Positions 1-6,779 of a DNA stretch of 8,702 bases are shown one piece after another (the stretch's first letter is position 1; the number at the start of each line of letters is the position of its first letter). Made by a program: the position numbers and the translations under genes. The stretch is from an uncultured Desulfovibrio sp. (GTDB lineage: Bacteria > Desulfobacterota > Desulfovibrionia > Desulfovibrionales > Desulfovibrionaceae). The notes under the pieces are model-generated. The model saw nothing but the letters and a program-made list of their open reading frames with translations, made no database searches and was not told the origin of the DNA. The stretch spans positions 1 through 8,702 of the forward strand of contig CAMWPE010000094.1 in NCBI GenBank assembly GCA_947176055.1, read 5' to 3'.

Positions 1-947
1 GAATTATCGCCATGGCTTACGCAGTAGCGTACCCCTTTGGCATATTTGGCATTATCCTGACAATGATGTTATTAAAAGGCATATTCAAAATAAATGTCGC
101 TCAAGAGCTGGAAGAAGCGAAAAAACTGCATGCGACTCCTCATTTTAAACCCGCCAACGCTGGGGGAATCATAACCTTTCTGGTGACAAACGAGGCGGTC
201 ATAGGCAAGGAACTGGCCGACATCGCTCCAATGGGCCTCAAAATTCTCGCCGTAGCGCGGGGAAACGAGGAGGCCGAATATAATGGCATTTGGCGGCTGA
301 GGCTGGATGATAAAATAATAATAGCTAAAGCAGACGCCGAAGCTATTGACAAATTTCGTAAAATAGTTGGCGACAAACCGGCATCCCTGGCCCATCCGCG
401 GATGCTTTCAATCTTCGCGGCCATTTTATTTGGCGTCCTCGCGGGCAGTATCCCCGTCATGATTCCCGGGTTGCCCACCGGCGTCAAACTTGGCGTCGCT
501 GGGGGAACCCTATTGACCGCGATTTTCGCGGGCCGGATTCAAAAGTTTTGCGGTATGGTTTTTTATATGACGCCGGGAGCCAATCAATTAATGCGGGAAA
601 TCGGCATTTTGCTCTTTCTGGCTTGCGTGGGACTGCACGCCGGAACGGGTTTTGTGGAGACAGTGCTTCATGGTCCGGGATTGCGCTGGATGGGAATCGG
701 CGCGATAATAACTTTCGCGCCCTTATTTATGGCCGCTCTTTTCGCGAGGGCCGTTTGGAAAATCAATTTTTCGTCAATTTGCGGGATGCTGGCCGGAAGC
801 ATGACTGATCCGCCAGCCCTGGCTTTCGCGATGCAATATTACGGCGGCGAATTTTCCGCATCGGCTTATTCGACGGTTTATCCCCTGACGATGATCCTCC
901 GTATCCTGATGGGGCAATTATTGGTCATCGGTCTAATGTCTCTATAA
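1..947 (+). CDS. YidE/AspT-type (AAE family) transporter, 3' part only
   Basis: This is the C-terminal part of an inner-membrane exchanger of the aspartate:alanine exchanger superfamily, most like E. coli YidE. The frame is open to the left edge and the residues before the first Met (position 12) read as part of the same transmembrane segment, so that Met is internal and the true start lies outside the window. Counting from it: residues 3-24 are a membrane helix. Residues about 45-120 form one cytosolic RCK_C/TrkA_C domain, with VIGKELADI and a downstream LRLDDKIII strand. Residues 130-311 form the second membrane half, about five helices. The family signature CGMLAGSMTDPPALAFA sits at 257-273 and YPLTMILRI at 290-298. 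Characterised relatives exchange aspartate for alanine or export succinate, but YidE's own substrate is unsettled, so I name no substrate. It lies 29 bases upstream of malic enzyme with no visible terminator or promoter between, so co-transcription is likely. Confidence 0.9.
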   Translation, partial: IIAMAYAVAYPFGIFGIILTMMLLKGIFKINVAQELEEAKKLHATPHFKPANAGGIITFLVTNEAVIGKELADIAPMGLKILAVARGNEEAEYNGIWRLRLDDKIIIAKADAEAIDKFRKIVGDKPASLAHPRMLSIFAAILFGVLAGSIPVMIPGLPTGVKLGVAGGTLLTAIFAGRIQKFCGMVFYMTPGANQLMREIGILLFLACVGLHAGTGFVETVLHGPGLRWMGIGAIITFAPLFMAALFARAVWKINFSSICGMLAGSMTDPPALAFAMQYYGGEFSASAYSTVYPLTMILRILMGQLLVIGLMSL

Positions 948-961
948 TATTTACTCATTAC

Positions 962-968
962 AAAGGAG
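962..968 (+). promoter_or_regulatory. Shine-Dalgarno of malic enzyme
   Basis: AAAGGAG lies 8 bases before the ATG at 977. It also overlaps the first base of an in-frame GTG at 968, so that GTG cannot be the start served by this site. This decides the start at 977. Confidence 0.8.
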
Positions 969-976
969 TGAGGAAG

Positions 977-2290
977 ATGGCTCTTTACACGAAGGAAGAA
1001 GCTCTCGGCTATCATCGGTTCCCCAGGCCGGGCAAACTGGAAGTTTTGCCCACAAAACCCTGCGCCACTCAAAAAGATTTGTCCATGGCTTATTCGCCGG
1101 GCGTGGCCGAAGCGTGCATGGCTATTCACGCCGACGAAAAACTGGTCGCGGATTACACGGGCAGAGCCAATCTGGTCGCGGTTGTCTCCAATGGCACCGC
1201 GGTTCTGGGTCTGGGCAATATCGGCCCGAAAGCCGGCAAGCCGGTAATGGAAGGCAAGGGTGTGTTGTTCAAGAATTTCGCGGATGTCGACGTTTTTGAT
1301 ATCGAGCTTGCCGAAAAAGATCCGGATAAAATTTGCGAAATTGTCAAGGCGCTGGAGCCCACTTTCGGAGGAATAAACCTCGAGGATATTAAGGCTCCCG
1401 AATGCTTCTATATTGAAGAGAAGCTGAAAAAAGAAATGAATATCCCGGTTTTCCATGACGATCAGCACGGAACGGCGGTGATCACCGGCGCGGGATTCAT
1501 TAACGCTTGCGAAATAGCCGGACGGACGCCTTCTCAATGCAAAATTGTCATCTCCGGCGCGGGAGCGGCGGGCATAGCTTGCGCCAATTTCTATGTGGCC
1601 CTTGGCGTGAATCCCAAAAACATCTATATGTTTGATTCCAAAGGTCTGATTTGCAAGACCCGCAAGGATCTTAACGAATTCAAGGCCAAATACGCCCAGG
1701 ACAAGGAATGTTCGCTGGCCGACGCCATGAAGGGCGCGGATATGTTCCTTGGGCTATCCGTAAAAGGTCTGGTTACCAAAGATATGGTAAAGAGCATGGC
1801 TCCGCATCCGGTTGTGTTCGCCTGCGCCAACCCTGATCCGGAGATAAGCTTCGAGGACGCGAAGGAAGCTGTTCCCGATTGCATAATGGGCACCGGACGC
1901 ACCGATTACCCCAACCAGATCAATAACGTTTCCGGTTTCCCATATTTGTTCAGGGGCGCTCTGGATTGCGGCGCCACCGAAATAAACGAAGCCATGAAAA
2001 TAGCCGCCGCGCATGCCCTGGCAAATCTTGCCAAGGAACCAGTTCCGGACAGCGTGTCCCAGGCGTACGGCGGCGCGAAATTTACTTTCGGACCGGATTA
2101 TATTATTCCAAAGCCGCTGGATCCGCGCATTCTGGAATGGGAGACCCCGGCTGTGGCCAAAGCCGCCATGGAGTCCGGCGTGGCTACCCGTCCGATCCAG
2201 GATCTCTCCGCCTATCGCGACGGTCTGGCGGAACGCGTAAAAAAAGCCAGGGAACGCGCCGCGGCTCTTTACCAGAGCTATTTGCCCTAG
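977..2290 (+). CDS. maeB: Malic enzyme, short form (NAD(P)-dependent)
   Basis: The enzyme oxidatively decarboxylates malate to pyruvate and CO2, making NAD(P)H in the cytosol. It has 437 residues from the ATG at 977. That is the short bacterial form: the phosphotransacetylase-like C-terminal domain of E. coli MaeB (about 760 residues) is absent and a stop and terminator follow. The catalytic Tyr39 is in AYSPGVA and the catalytic Lys94 is in MEGKG. Metal ligands are expected at Glu136-Asp137 (LEDI) and Asp162 (HDDQHGT). The Rossmann loop GAGAAG is at 194-199, followed by a FDSKG strand end. The late family motif GTGRTDYPNQINN lies near 305-317 and a SYGP-like FGPDYIIPKP comes after it. All key residues are intact. 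Cofactor preference (NAD or NADP) cannot be settled by eye, and the symbol reflects the family only. The upstream transporter suggests use of imported or exchanged C4 acids. A hairpin terminator lies 49 bases downstream. Confidence 0.95.
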   Translation: MALYTKEEALGYHRFPRPGKLEVLPTKPCATQKDLSMAYSPGVAEACMAIHADEKLVADYTGRANLVAVVSNGTAVLGLGNIGPKAGKPVMEGKGVLFKNFADVDVFDIELAEKDPDKICEIVKALEPTFGGINLEDIKAPECFYIEEKLKKEMNIPVFHDDQHGTAVITGAGFINACEIAGRTPSQCKIVISGAGAAGIACANFYVALGVNPKNIYMFDSKGLICKTRKDLNEFKAKYAQDKECSLADAMKGADMFLGLSVKGLVTKDMVKSMAPHPVVFACANPDPEISFEDAKEAVPDCIMGTGRTDYPNQINNVSGFPYLFRGALDCGATEINEAMKIAAAHALANLAKEPVPDSVSQAYGGAKFTFGPDYIIPKPLDPRILEWETPAVAKAAMESGVATRPIQDLSAYRDGLAERVKKARERAAALYQSYLP

Positions 2291-2338
2291 CGCGACGCAA
2301 CTTTCTTAAAAAATAATAGGCAACAAGGTAAATAATAA

Positions 2339-2377
2339 CGAAACGATCTTTCCAAGCGGGAAGATCGTTTCGCTTTT
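2339..2377 (+). terminator. Rho-independent terminator, possibly bidirectional
   Basis: A perfect 12-bp inverted repeat, CGAAACGATCTT (2339-2350) and AAGATCGTTTCG (2361-2372), extends inward by one G-T and two C-G pairs to leave a loop of AAGC. It is followed by CTTTT on the + strand, which suits termination after malic enzyme. Read on the - strand the stem is followed by TTATTATTT, so it could also stop the convergent dksA-mscS-lipoprotein transcript, which ends at 2400. It is the only strong hairpin I see outside genes. Confidence 0.8.
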
Positions 2378-2399
2378 AACATATTCAATACGGCGTCGT

Positions 2400-2510
2400 T
2401 TATTCGATAAAGACAGAGCCGGAGGCGGTTTCGGCATAATTCGGCGGATCGTAAAATCTACCGCAACCGGAGAGCAGAATAAACAGAGCTAAAATAATCG
2501 CGTATTTCAT
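2400..2510 (-). CDS. 36-residue lipoprotein, unknown function
   Basis: The ATG is at 2510-2508 and the TAA at 2402-2400. GAGG (2517-2520) lies 6 bases before the ATG. The product begins MKYAIILALF and carries a textbook lipobox, LLSGC, with the lipidated Cys at residue 16, so the mature peptide has only 21 residues: CGRFYDPPNY followed by a small Ala/Ser/Gly-rich end and FIE. Residue +2 is Gly, which would not favour retention at the inner membrane by the E. coli Asp+2 rule, so the outer membrane is plausible. It starts 12 bases after the mscS stop and is probably the last gene of dksA-mscS. The CG...Y.PP start resembles LptM/YifL (LTGCG..GPLY.PP), a small lipoprotein that helps LptD assembly, but the GP is missing, so this is only a suggestion. 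Shortness means chance is possible, yet the SD, signal sequence, lipobox and position all agree. Confidence 0.7.
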   Translation of the reverse strand: MKYAIILALFILLSGCGRFYDPPNYAETASGSVFIE

Positions 2511-2522
2511 AGCTAGCCTCGT

Positions 2523-5168
2523 TCAGGAAGTCTGGGATTCCGTTTTTACAGTTTGAGGGGAGCCGGATTCGTCCGCGCCGGAGGCGTCCGGAATATTTTT
2601 GGAATCCTTGGCCGCGGACGTCGATTTGTCGGCGGTTCGGGGATTCCTTGTTAACCGGGGCCGGACTGGTCTAATTTTTGAGCGAGCCGGAGAGATTTTG
2701 GGGGAGGAAAGAATCGCGTAGCCTGGAGTCTGGCATTTGGGCGAATCCTTGATATGCACGTCAAGTTGCGGGAAGGAAATTTCGATATTTTCTTTGGCGA
2801 ACACGTCGTTTATGCCCATTCGTATGTCGGAGGAAGTGGACACGCCCATATCGTAGTCCTTGACCCAGAAGCGCAACTTGAAATCGAGAGCGCTGTCGCC
2901 AAAATTGGCGAAAACCACGCTGGGGACCGGATATTTGAGCACGTTTTTATGCGCGTTCGCTACGCCGATAAGCAGTTTTATGACTTTTTCCGTATCGGAG
3001 CCGTAAGCTACGCCCACCTCGACTTCGCGGCGAACGCTTCTGCTGAAACTTGTCCAGTTAAGCAGTTTGCCAGTAATAAATTCGGAATTGGGAACAAAGA
3101 TAATCGCGTTGTCGTAGGTTTCGACCATTGTGGCTCGCACGCTGATTTTGCGAACCCGGCCTGTTGTTCCTCCTACTTCCACCACATCGCCCACTTGCAG
3201 GGTGCGACCGAATATAAGAATTAATCCTGATATGAAATTATTGACTATATTCTGCATACCGAAGCCGATGCCCACGGACAGACCGCCGGCGATCATGGCC
3301 AGATTGCTCAATTGCATGCCCAGGGAGCGCATGGCGAAAAGTCCGAAGAAAGCCCAGGCTATATAGGTGAGAGCGGTTTGCATTGGCGTAATGAGAGTGG
3401 CGTCAAAATTGCCCCCCTGCTCCGGCAGTTTCGCGAGGAAGCGCGTGCCCATGGCTACGACGGTGCGGGTTAGATAAAACACGCTTATGATCATCAAAGC
3501 CTGCACAATATTAAATTGCGTGGCGCCCACGGTGATGCCTTTAAGCGCGTATTCGTTGAGAAGATAAGTTCCGCCGGGAAGCATCGCTATCCAAAGGAAA
3601 AGACCGATTACGGCCAGCACCAGGATTAAAGGGGCGGCCAGCGCCACCAATAATCTCGCTATGACGGCGCGGATGCCTTCTTGCGGAAGGCGCTCGTTTA
3701 TCCTGCTTGCCAGGGCGATACCGCCGAAGCTGATTTCCAGGGCTACGCCCAGGGAGAAAAAGATAATGTAGAGAAGTATGCTATAAAGATGGAGCCCGGA
3801 TACGGAGAGGAACAGGCAGAGCCAGAGGATTATCGGATAACACTCCAGGAAGGCGGCTTCGATATGCATCGAGACAAGGGTCGGAGTCTTTCTCTTCTTT
3901 TGCCTGTAAATGGCCAAAACCATTAATATGGACCAGAGAACCAGGGATATTGGCTCCGTAAGCGGTAAAAAGAGCAGAAGATAACCGCCGATAACTATGG
4001 GCAGGAAGAACAAAAAAGGAGAGCGCCGGAAAGGTTGCTCCGGAAATTGCAAAAGGCGTATATCCCAGGCGAGCAATATCTGCCCGAGGATAAGACAAAA
4101 ACAGCCGATCGCCAGAAAGGCGCGGTAAAAATCCCCTGTAGCCGACATGGAGCTCCCCACCAGGGCGAAACCCAAAACAAGGGAGGGCAGGGAATAGTTG
4201 AAAATATGTTTCGCGGCTTTGGGCGAATCGTCTTCAAGCCAGCGCTTTTTTAGAAGCAAGCTCAACGCTCCCGCGAAAATAAAGCCTATGAAAAACCGCA
4301 AAACCGCCGTGCTCCACTGCGGCGGCGTCACCGGCAATTCCACCGGCAGGCGCATGATAATGGCGCGCCAGTTATAGACTATGTTTCTGCTCACATCCTG
4401 CCAAACGGAGGGGCTTAACCATGCTATGGGCTTTTGCAGGTAGTAATTTTTCCAGAGCGTCGGCAACTCTTCGTTTATCGACTTCTGGGCGTCGACCAGC
4501 TGTTTTGTCAGTGTCAAGGATGGGAGCAGGGAGTCGTATTGAGCGATGACGCCGGTGAGTCTGATGCGAGCTTTTACTATATCGTTGACATAGCCTTGCA
4601 TTTCAGGAGATAGGCGGGCTGCGTCGGCGTCTTGAGGCAGGCTTACGGCCATGGAATTTATCCGCTCAAGGAGGCCTTCGGCCTCGTCCCGGTCCAGGGA
4701 GACAGGTTCGAGCACCTGGCTGATTTGGGAAATTGTCGCGCCGATTCTTCTGGCGACGGCTTCCATGGCGTTGGGATAACCTTTAAATGTTTTCGCGAAT
4801 ACGAGCAGGCGCCTGGCTTCGTCTTCGAAAGGCTGGATTTGCTCTTCGATTTTTTGCGAATGAACCGCGAAATTCTCTCCAAGGGAGCGAGCTGTTTCGC
4901 GAATTTCGTTTAGCATTTCGCGTTGATTGCTCCAGATGTTTTCCCAGGTCTCGTTGACCTTGGCAAGACCCTCGTCCTGTGGAGTTTTTTCCTCCTTTGG
5001 CGCTTCCGGCTCTTTTTTTCCGGAATTTTTATCAGCCTCCGCGTTTGGCTCGAGCAGGACGGACGGCAACACCTTCTCCGCGCGAGCGGGAGTCGCGAAA
5101 TAAATTAACCCTAACAGGACCGCGAAAAGGGCGAAACGCGCGGTCGCGCGCATAGCGACAACGTTCAT
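2523..5168 (-). CDS. Large MscS-family mechanosensitive channel
   Basis: This is an inner-membrane channel expected to open under membrane tension and release solutes on osmotic downshock. From the ATG at 5168 it has 881 residues. There is a signal peptide at 1-30 (cleavage after ATPARA) and a charged Lys/Glu-rich linker. A periplasmic helical, probably coiled-coil, domain covers about 60-270. About eleven membrane helices follow (roughly 285-306, 321-341, 347-368, 385-403, 407-421, 439-459, 461-481, 502-527, 552-573, 598-616, 623-653). The last is the MscS pore helix, with GGLSVGIGFGMQNIVNNF. The beta domain (GDVVEVGGTTGRV, then FVPNSEFI) and the alpha/beta domain run to about 808. A Pro/Ser/Lys-rich tail fills 809-881. 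The layout is that of MscK/MscM-like channels but shorter than those (over 1,100 residues). I chose 5168 over a longer in-frame start at 5228 because GGAG precedes it and the longer form would overlap dksA and bury the signal peptide. It lies 11 bases after dksA. Confidence 0.93.
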   Translation of the reverse strand: MNVVAMRATARFALFAVLLGLIYFATPARAEKVLPSVLLEPNAEADKNSGKKEPEAPKEEKTPQDEGLAKVNETWENIWSNQREMLNEIRETARSLGENFAVHSQKIEEQIQPFEDEARRLLVFAKTFKGYPNAMEAVARRIGATISQISQVLEPVSLDRDEAEGLLERINSMAVSLPQDADAARLSPEMQGYVNDIVKARIRLTGVIAQYDSLLPSLTLTKQLVDAQKSINEELPTLWKNYYLQKPIAWLSPSVWQDVSRNIVYNWRAIIMRLPVELPVTPPQWSTAVLRFFIGFIFAGALSLLLKKRWLEDDSPKAAKHIFNYSLPSLVLGFALVGSSMSATGDFYRAFLAIGCFCLILGQILLAWDIRLLQFPEQPFRRSPFLFFLPIVIGGYLLLFLPLTEPISLVLWSILMVLAIYRQKKRKTPTLVSMHIEAAFLECYPIILWLCLFLSVSGLHLYSILLYIIFFSLGVALEISFGGIALASRINERLPQEGIRAVIARLLVALAAPLILVLAVIGLFLWIAMLPGGTYLLNEYALKGITVGATQFNIVQALMIISVFYLTRTVVAMGTRFLAKLPEQGGNFDATLITPMQTALTYIAWAFFGLFAMRSLGMQLSNLAMIAGGLSVGIGFGMQNIVNNFISGLILIFGRTLQVGDVVEVGGTTGRVRKISVRATMVETYDNAIIFVPNSEFITGKLLNWTSFSRSVRREVEVGVAYGSDTEKVIKLLIGVANAHKNVLKYPVPSVVFANFGDSALDFKLRFWVKDYDMGVSTSSDIRMGINDVFAKENIEISFPQLDVHIKDSPKCQTPGYAILSSPKISPARSKIRPVRPRLTRNPRTADKSTSAAKDSKNIPDASGADESGSPQTVKTESQTS

Positions 5169-5172
5169 AAAA

Positions 5173-5177
5173 CTCCG
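5173..5177 (-). promoter_or_regulatory. Shine-Dalgarno that sets the mscS start
   Basis: On the - strand CGGAG is followed by TTTT and the ATG at 5168. The spacing of 4 is a little short but it is the only good site near the signal peptide. It lies just downstream of the dksA stop (5182-5180), so ribosomes ending dksA could reinitiate here. Confidence 0.6.
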
Positions 5178-5179
5178 GT

Positions 5180-5545
5180 TTATTGGTCCCCTCGCAAATA
5201 TTCGTCCTCTTCCTGCCTTGCCTTGCAATTAATACATAACCTGGTAACGGGGCGTGCTTTTAGCCGCGCGAGACTTATATCCTCGCCGCATTCCTCGCAC
5301 ACGCCGTAAACCCCGTCATCGATGCGTTGCAAAGCGGCGCGGATTTTCCGGATAAGACGCCTTTCCCGATCGCGCAAGCGCAGTGTGAACGCGCGGTCGG
5401 ACTCCGCCGTTGCCCTATCGGCTGGATCAGCGAAAACTTCGTTGTTTCCGGTCAGCTCCTCGATTGTCGAATCTCCGTTTTGTTGCGCCTCTTCGAGCAT
5501 GGTCGACAGGAGTTTCCTGAAAAACTCGATATCTTTCTGCTCCAT
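5180..5545 (-). CDS. dksA: DksA/TraR-family RNA polymerase regulator
   Basis: DksA-type proteins enter the secondary channel of RNA polymerase and, with ppGpp, adjust transcription of stable RNA and amino-acid genes. This one has 121 residues, against about 151 in E. coli; the missing part is N-terminal. A coiled-coil hairpin covers about 5-80. Its tip carries DPADRA with Asp40 and Asp43, matching the DxxDxA tip of active DksA rather than altered tips of inactive paralogues. A C4 zinc finger follows, with Cys83 and Cys86 (CEECG) and Cys104 and Cys107 (CINC), preceded by the typical DGVYG turn and LKARP link. The start is supported by GAGGGGAG about 5 bases upstream. It is the first gene of a - strand operon with mscS and a small lipoprotein, and is divergent from asd, an amino-acid biosynthesis gene, which fits the biology of the family. 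A DksA-like paralogue role cannot be excluded. Confidence 0.92.
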   Translation of the reverse strand: MEQKDIEFFRKLLSTMLEEAQQNGDSTIEELTGNNEVFADPADRATAESDRAFTLRLRDRERRLIRKIRAALQRIDDGVYGVCEECGEDISLARLKARPVTRLCINCKARQEEDEYLRGDQ

Positions 5546-5598
5546 TTCTTCTCCCCTCGCGAATATTTAAAAAATAAAGTTTTTAATTGAAAGACAAG

Positions 5599-5627
5599 AA
5601 GATAATCCGGCCCCAAAATTTTGTAAA
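5599..5627 (-). promoter_or_regulatory. Sigma70-like promoter for the dksA operon
   Basis: On the - strand TTTACA (5627-5622; 5 of 6 to consensus), a 17-base spacer and TATCTT (5604-5599; 4 of 6) form a plausible promoter. Transcription would begin near 5592, giving a leader of about 47 bases before the dksA ATG. The leader is AT-rich (TTTTTTAAATATT) and ends in the Shine-Dalgarno. No operator was recognised. Confidence 0.5.
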
Positions 5628-5662
5628 TAGGCTTTCCGGAATATGCGGGAGGAAAGGGGGGT

Positions 5663-5691
5663 TTGATTTGCAAAGGAGGGGATATTATGCT
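5663..5691 (+). promoter_or_regulatory. Weak candidate promoter for asd
   Basis: TTGATT (5663-5668) and TATGCT (5686-5691) are 17 bases apart, each 4 of 6 to consensus, which would start transcription about 35 bases before the asd ATG. A second register, TTGCAA with TATTCT, also 17 bases apart, overlaps it. The evidence is only positional and base-match, and the G-rich spacer is atypical. Confidence 0.3.
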
Positions 5692-5719
5692 ATTCTTGAT
5701 AATTCCTACTAAATTTCGC

Positions 5720-5725
5720 AAGGAG
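5720..5725 (+). promoter_or_regulatory. Shine-Dalgarno of asd
   Basis: AAGGAG ends 7 bases before the ATG at 5733, and the protein from that ATG begins exactly where Asd proteins normally begin, five residues before the first Rossmann strand. Confidence 0.8.
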
Positions 5726-5732
5726 CAAAGGG

Positions 5733-6779
5733 ATGGCGAAGGATCTGACTGTGGCCGTGGTCGGCGCGACAGGCGCGGTGGGGAGGGAAATGTTAAAGAC
5801 CTTGAGCGACAGGAATTTTCCGGCCGCGAAAATAAAAGCCTTCGCTTCCGCCAGATCGGCGGGCTCTCGCGTTCCCTATGGAGACAAAGAGATCGCGGTC
5901 GAAGAATTGAAGGAAGATTCGTTCAAAGGCGTCGATCTCGCGCTCTTTTCCGCGGGCGGCGCCACAAGTCTTAAATTCGCGCCTTTGGCCGTCGCCGCGG
6001 GATGCGTAGTCATTGATAATTCGGCCGCGTGGCGCATGGATCCCCGTTGCCCCCTCGTTGTGCCGGAAGTTAATCCGGACGCTCTGGATGAGCAACGCGG
6101 AATTATCGCCAATCCCAACTGTTCGACAATCCAGATGGTGGCAGTCCTTAAACCCATACTGGACGCCGCTGGCATCAATAGGGTGGTAGTTTCAACCTAT
6201 CAAGCGGTGTCAGGCGCCGGCCAGAAGGGCGTGGAGGAACTGGAGCGACAGACGCGCGATCTTTTTAATATGCGCGAACCCGAGAGCAAAACGTTTCCTG
6301 TCCGGATAGCCTTTAACGTCATACCGCATATCGATGTGTTTCTTGAGAATGACTATACGAAAGAAGAAATGAAGATGGTCAACGAGACCGTAAAAATTCT
6401 TGACGCGCCGGAGGTAAGGGTAACGGCGACCTGCGTTCGTGTTCCAGTCTTCTACGGTCACGCCGAGTCCGTAAATATAGAGACGCAATCAAAGCTTGAC
6501 GCCAGGGAAGCCAGGGCCATTCTTGCCCAGGCGCCGGGAGTACGGGTTTCGGACAATCCCGGGGAAAAGATTTACCCGACGCCCATTGACGCGGCGGGGG
6601 ACGATTTTACTTTCGTAGGCAGGATAAGAAACGATGAAACAATAGAAAACGGGCTTAATTTGTGGATAGTCGCCGATAACCTTCGAAAAGGGGCGGCGTT
6701 GAACGCGGTCCAGATCGCCGAGGAACTGGTAAAACGGAATCTGGTCAGTGTAAAGGATCGCGATGCTTTCGCAAGCTGA
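5733..6779 (+). CDS. asd: Aspartate-semialdehyde dehydrogenase
   Basis: Asd reduces aspartyl phosphate with NADPH to aspartate semialdehyde, the branch point to lysine/diaminopimelate, threonine and methionine. It has 348 residues, a normal length. The NADP-binding loop GATGAVG is at 11-17. The nucleophile Cys130 lies in NPNCSTIQM and Gln157 in STYQAVSG. Arg236 and the acid-base His243 are in RVPVFYGH. The C-terminal NADP contact region ETIENGLNLWIVADNLRKGAA is also present (301-321), typical of the class without a long insertion. All catalytic residues are intact. The last residues (about 340-348) go beyond the usual end and coincide with the start region of the next gene, which it overlaps by 17 bases. 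It is divergent from dksA. The sequence style is Desulfovibrio-like from memory. Confidence 0.97.
   Translation: MAKDLTVAVVGATGAVGREMLKTLSDRNFPAAKIKAFASARSAGSRVPYGDKEIAVEELKEDSFKGVDLALFSAGGATSLKFAPLAVAAGCVVIDNSAAWRMDPRCPLVVPEVNPDALDEQRGIIANPNCSTIQMVAVLKPILDAAGINRVVVSTYQAVSGAGQKGVEELERQTRDLFNMREPESKTFPVRIAFNVIPHIDVFLENDYTKEEMKMVNETVKILDAPEVRVTATCVRVPVFYGHAESVNIETQSKLDAREARAILAQAPGVRVSDNPGEKIYPTPIDAAGDDFTFVGRIRNDETIENGLNLWIVADNLRKGAALNAVQIAEELVKRNLVSVKDRDAFAS

Noticed and set aside
968..976. GTG at 968 as the malic enzyme start
   Set aside because: It overlaps the Shine-Dalgarno AAAGGAG that is correctly spaced for the ATG at 977, and the added residues are not part of the family.
2233..2316. 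A AAA AAA G run near the end of the malic enzyme gene as a programmed -1 frameshift site that would add a short tail
   Set aside because: The zero-frame end is a normal family terminus, there is no clear stimulatory element directly after it, and similar A-runs in this window are just lysine codons.
2754..3224. Open frame of 156 codons on the + strand opposite mscS
   Set aside because: It is antisense to the conserved MscS pore and beta domains, has no recognisable domain and no good ribosome site; a shadow of the real gene.
5010..5022. A7 run in mscS (Gly-Lys-Lys-Glu) as a slippery or phase-variation tract
   Set aside because: It is only seven bases long, falls in a Lys-rich linker and the frame is intact.
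5169..5228. Longer mscS N-terminus from 5228
   Set aside because: It would overlap the last codons of dksA, lacks a better ribosome site and puts 20 polar residues in front of a clear signal peptide.
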